NCBI GenBank assembly: GCA_003491285.1
Contig: CP022705.1
Span: forward strand, 310,001-374,000
Source: Methanobacterium sp. BRmetb2
GTDB taxonomy: Archaea > Methanobacteriota > Methanobacteria > Methanobacteriales > Methanobacteriaceae
DNA length: 64,000 bases
Reading direction: 5' to 3'
The notes under the pieces are model-generated. The model did not search any database. It saw only the letters and a list, made by a program, of their open reading frames with translations, and was not told where the DNA came from. Positions 62,146 through 64,000 of this stretch are shown piece after piece (position 1 is the stretch's first letter; each line of letters starts with the position of its first letter). The translations under genes and the position numbers were made by a program.

Positions 62146-62712
62146 CTAACTCACTTTGTTAATTAATTTATCTTTCATCCTTAAAATGTTATCCTCATAT
62201 CTCAAGACCAATAATGAACATAGTATTCCAATTACTGCACCGATCACTACATCAAAGGGGTAATGGACTCCTATGTATATTCTGGAAAATCCAACCAGAA
62301 ATGCAAATAGTAACAATGGGATTAGATAGCCATATTTCAGTCCAATAATAGTGCATCCAATAAATGATGCTGCAGAATGTCCAGAAGGTAAGGAATATCC
62401 TCCTATAAAGATGAAAAATCGTATTTCATCCAGCACTGTGTAGGGTCGAGGCCGGGCAAAGCCCATCTTCAAAAGTTCAGTTATAACGTAACCTAAAATC
62501 AAAGCTATAATAATTAGTAAAGCAGTATTTCTCCCTTTTTCGCCTCTGAAAATAAATAAGTAAATACATATTAACACCCAAAATATCTGGGTACCAGCAA
62601 TAGTAATGACCGGCATTATCACATCAAGAAAATGGTTATGTATCTGCACATTAATTAAATAGAAAATGGAAACATCAAGCTCGGTCAAAGTCAGGGTCAA
62701 ATTGTTTAACAT
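62146..62712 (-). CDS. PAP2-family membrane phosphatase
   Basis: This 188-residue protein has about six membrane helices and the three PAP2 motifs: KMGFARPRPY (KxxxxxxRP), YSLPSGHSA (PSGH) and SRIYIGVHYPFDVVIG (SRxxxxxHxxxD). It dephosphorylates lipid phosphates such as undecaprenyl or other polyprenyl diphosphates. In this organism polyprenyl carriers for surface sugars are a plausible substrate. GTGGA precedes the ATG. Confidence 0.88.
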   Translation of the reverse strand: MLNNLTLTLTELDVSIFYLINVQIHNHFLDVIMPVITIAGTQIFWVLICIYLFIFRGEKGRNTALLIIIALILGYVITELLKMGFARPRPYTVLDEIRFFIFIGGYSLPSGHSAASFIGCTIIGLKYGYLIPLLLFAFLVGFSRIYIGVHYPFDVVIGAVIGILCSLLVLRYEDNILRMKDKLINKVS

Positions 62713-62942
62713 TTATTTCCACTCTCTTTTTAAAAATTGGTTTTAACTTTTATAATCCACTGTTTTAAATTTATAATAATATATAACTTTTATAATCCAT
62801 TCATTTAAACTTTCAATAAAAGTTTTTTAATGGTCTCTTTTAAATAAAAAAATATAATATGGATTTTGTTAAATAATAAAAAGTTAAAACCCAAAAAAAG
62901 TAAGAATTAGTAGAGCAAAGATTAAATACTCTACCTTAAAGT

Positions 62943-63986
62943 TCACAATATCTCATTTATTAACTCTGCGTTAAGTATAGATGCTCCTGCAGCACCTCTT
63001 ACAGTATTATGTCCAACCAATATGTATTTCAGGTTTTGTTCAAATACTGGATCTTTTCTAACTCTGCCAACTACAACTGACATTCCGTTTCCTTCATTTC
63101 TATCCATTCGTGGTTGCGGCCGGTCATCTTCCTCCCTTATTACAACTGGCTGTGGGGGAGCAGAGTATAACTCCAGTTTTTGAGGCAGTCCTTTAAAGTT
63201 GTTGAATGATTTTTTAACATCATCCACATCAAAATCATCCTCAAATTCTATGAAAACTGCTTCAGTGTGCCCATCCAAAACTGAAACCCGGTGACAGGAA
63301 GTACTCACCCCAAAAGAGGCAGGAGTAACCACACCTTCATCGATATCTCCCAGAAGATGCAGAGTTTCAGATTCCATTTTTTCCTCTTCCTCACCAATAT
63401 ATGGGACCAGATTGTCAATTATGGCCATAGATGGCACTCCGTTGTATCCTGCACCAGATACAGCTTGCATAGTTGATACATATACCCTTTTTATGTCAAA
63501 ACGGTCATACAATGGTTTTAAGGTTATGGTTAAGGCTATGGTTGAACAGTTCGGATTAGTTACAATAAAACCATCCCATCCCCTGTTTTTCTGTTGAATT
63601 TCAATCAAATCCAGATGCTCTGGGTTCACCTCAGGGATTACCAACGGAACATCAGGTTCCATCCTCATGGCACTAGCATTGGAGGCAACTACACAGGATT
63701 CGGCAAATTTTGGTTCAACAATAGCTGCTGTATCTGCGGGTAGGGCAGAAAATACTATGTCCACATCTTTTACCTCAGCAGGATCAGTATCCACTACTAT
63801 TGTGTCTTTTACCACATCTGGTATTTTAGTGTCTAAATGCCAGGTTACTGCATCTTCATATCTTTTTCCTGCTGATCTTTTTGAGGCAGTTAAGGCAGTT
63901 ATCTCAAATTTAGGATGATCTGCCAATAGTTGTATGAATCTTTGTCCTACCATTCCAGTTGCTCCAAGAATACCCACGTTTACCAT
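62943..63986 (-). CDS. asd: aspartate-semialdehyde dehydrogenase
   Basis: This 347-residue enzyme reduces aspartyl phosphate to the semialdehyde for lysine, threonine and methionine. NADP binding is GILGATGMVGQRF at the start. The catalytic cysteine is in VTNPNCSTIALT, and the substrate base His is in SCHRVSVLDGHTEA. GGTGATAAA before the ATG decides the start. It is the last gene in the window, and its promoter lies in the last 15 bases or beyond. Confidence 0.95.
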   Translation of the reverse strand: MVNVGILGATGMVGQRFIQLLADHPKFEITALTASKRSAGKRYEDAVTWHLDTKIPDVVKDTIVVDTDPAEVKDVDIVFSALPADTAAIVEPKFAESCVVASNASAMRMEPDVPLVIPEVNPEHLDLIEIQQKNRGWDGFIVTNPNCSTIALTITLKPLYDRFDIKRVYVSTMQAVSGAGYNGVPSMAIIDNLVPYIGEEEEKMESETLHLLGDIDEGVVTPASFGVSTSCHRVSVLDGHTEAVFIEFEDDFDVDDVKKSFNNFKGLPQKLELYSAPPQPVVIREEDDRPQPRMDRNEGNGMSVVVGRVRKDPVFEQNLKYILVGHNTVRGAAGASILNAELINEIL

Positions 63987-64000
63987 TTTATCACCTGTTC

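Overview
The window is an AT-rich piece of the chromosome of a hydrogenotrophic methanogen, most likely Methanobacterium or a close relative in the Methanobacteriales. The evidence is the gene content: methenyl-tetrahydromethanopterin cyclohydrolase (mch), archaeal core-type methionine synthase beside archaeal thymidylate synthase, NikR and Ni-hydrogenase maturation genes (hypA, hypB, a HycI-type protease), cobyric acid synthase, mevalonate-pathway HMG-CoA synthase with its thiolase, a group II chaperonin, methanogen-only families (DUF1890, DUF1894, DUF2121), and GGTGA/GGAGG Shine-Dalgarno sites. I see no prophage, insertion sequence, rRNA or CRISPR array.

Layout. 0-9 kb: end of cobQ, a Rieske protein, a DASS-type anion transporter, two tRNA-Gly genes, a CBS protein, nikR, a SAM methyltransferase with a hydrogenase protease, prs, hypA-hypB, a DUF354 protein and tRNA-Ala. 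9-19 kb: a GNAT protein, a membrane protein followed by the DUF1890-DUF1894 pair, small redox proteins, then the C1 group metE-thyA-mch, yjbQ and pheT. 19.9-25 kb: a compact + strand run valS-aroA-small GTPase-nth. 25-31 kb: two strong adjacent hairpins between convergent genes, a five-PAS protein without an output domain, and a RecJ/DHH protein carrying a DnaJ-like zinc finger. 31-37 kb: oxygen and metal defence genes (superoxide reductase, rubrerythrin, CopB-type ATPase, YyaL). 37-46 kb: DUF2121, a metallo-beta-lactamase gene with an apparent 1-base frameshift, tRNA-Thr, an unlisted 50-residue zinc protein, aroC, a MagIII-like glycosylase, hemB, a CitG-like gene and pheS. 46-49 kb: a three-gene group of a winged-helix protein, a YhaM-like HD exoribonuclease and an RNase J-like MBL protein. 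49-57 kb: a SagB-type oxidoreductase, HMG-CoA synthase plus thiolase, envelope proteins, a rhodanese and a Wzx-like flippase. 57-60 kb: a stress group of PRC-barrel, CsbD-like mini-protein, Hsp20 with a repeated lysine/glutamate-rich arm, and the thermosome. 60-64 kb: a cyclase-family protein, a long coiled-coil protein behind three TGGAAACT repeats, a PAP2 phosphatase and asd.

The genes serve C1 metabolism and methanogenesis, nickel use, aromatic amino acid and tetrapyrrole synthesis, translation, DNA repair, RNA decay, and survival of oxygen, metal and heat stress. The observations most worth checking are the double hairpin near 25.2 kb, a His in place of an iron-sulphur Cys in endonuclease III, the frameshifted MBL gene with a 20-base repeat at its start, three genes whose best-supported start codon is a near-cognate of ATG (ACG, ATA, ATT), and the repeat-bearing Hsp20 next to a CsbD-like gene.
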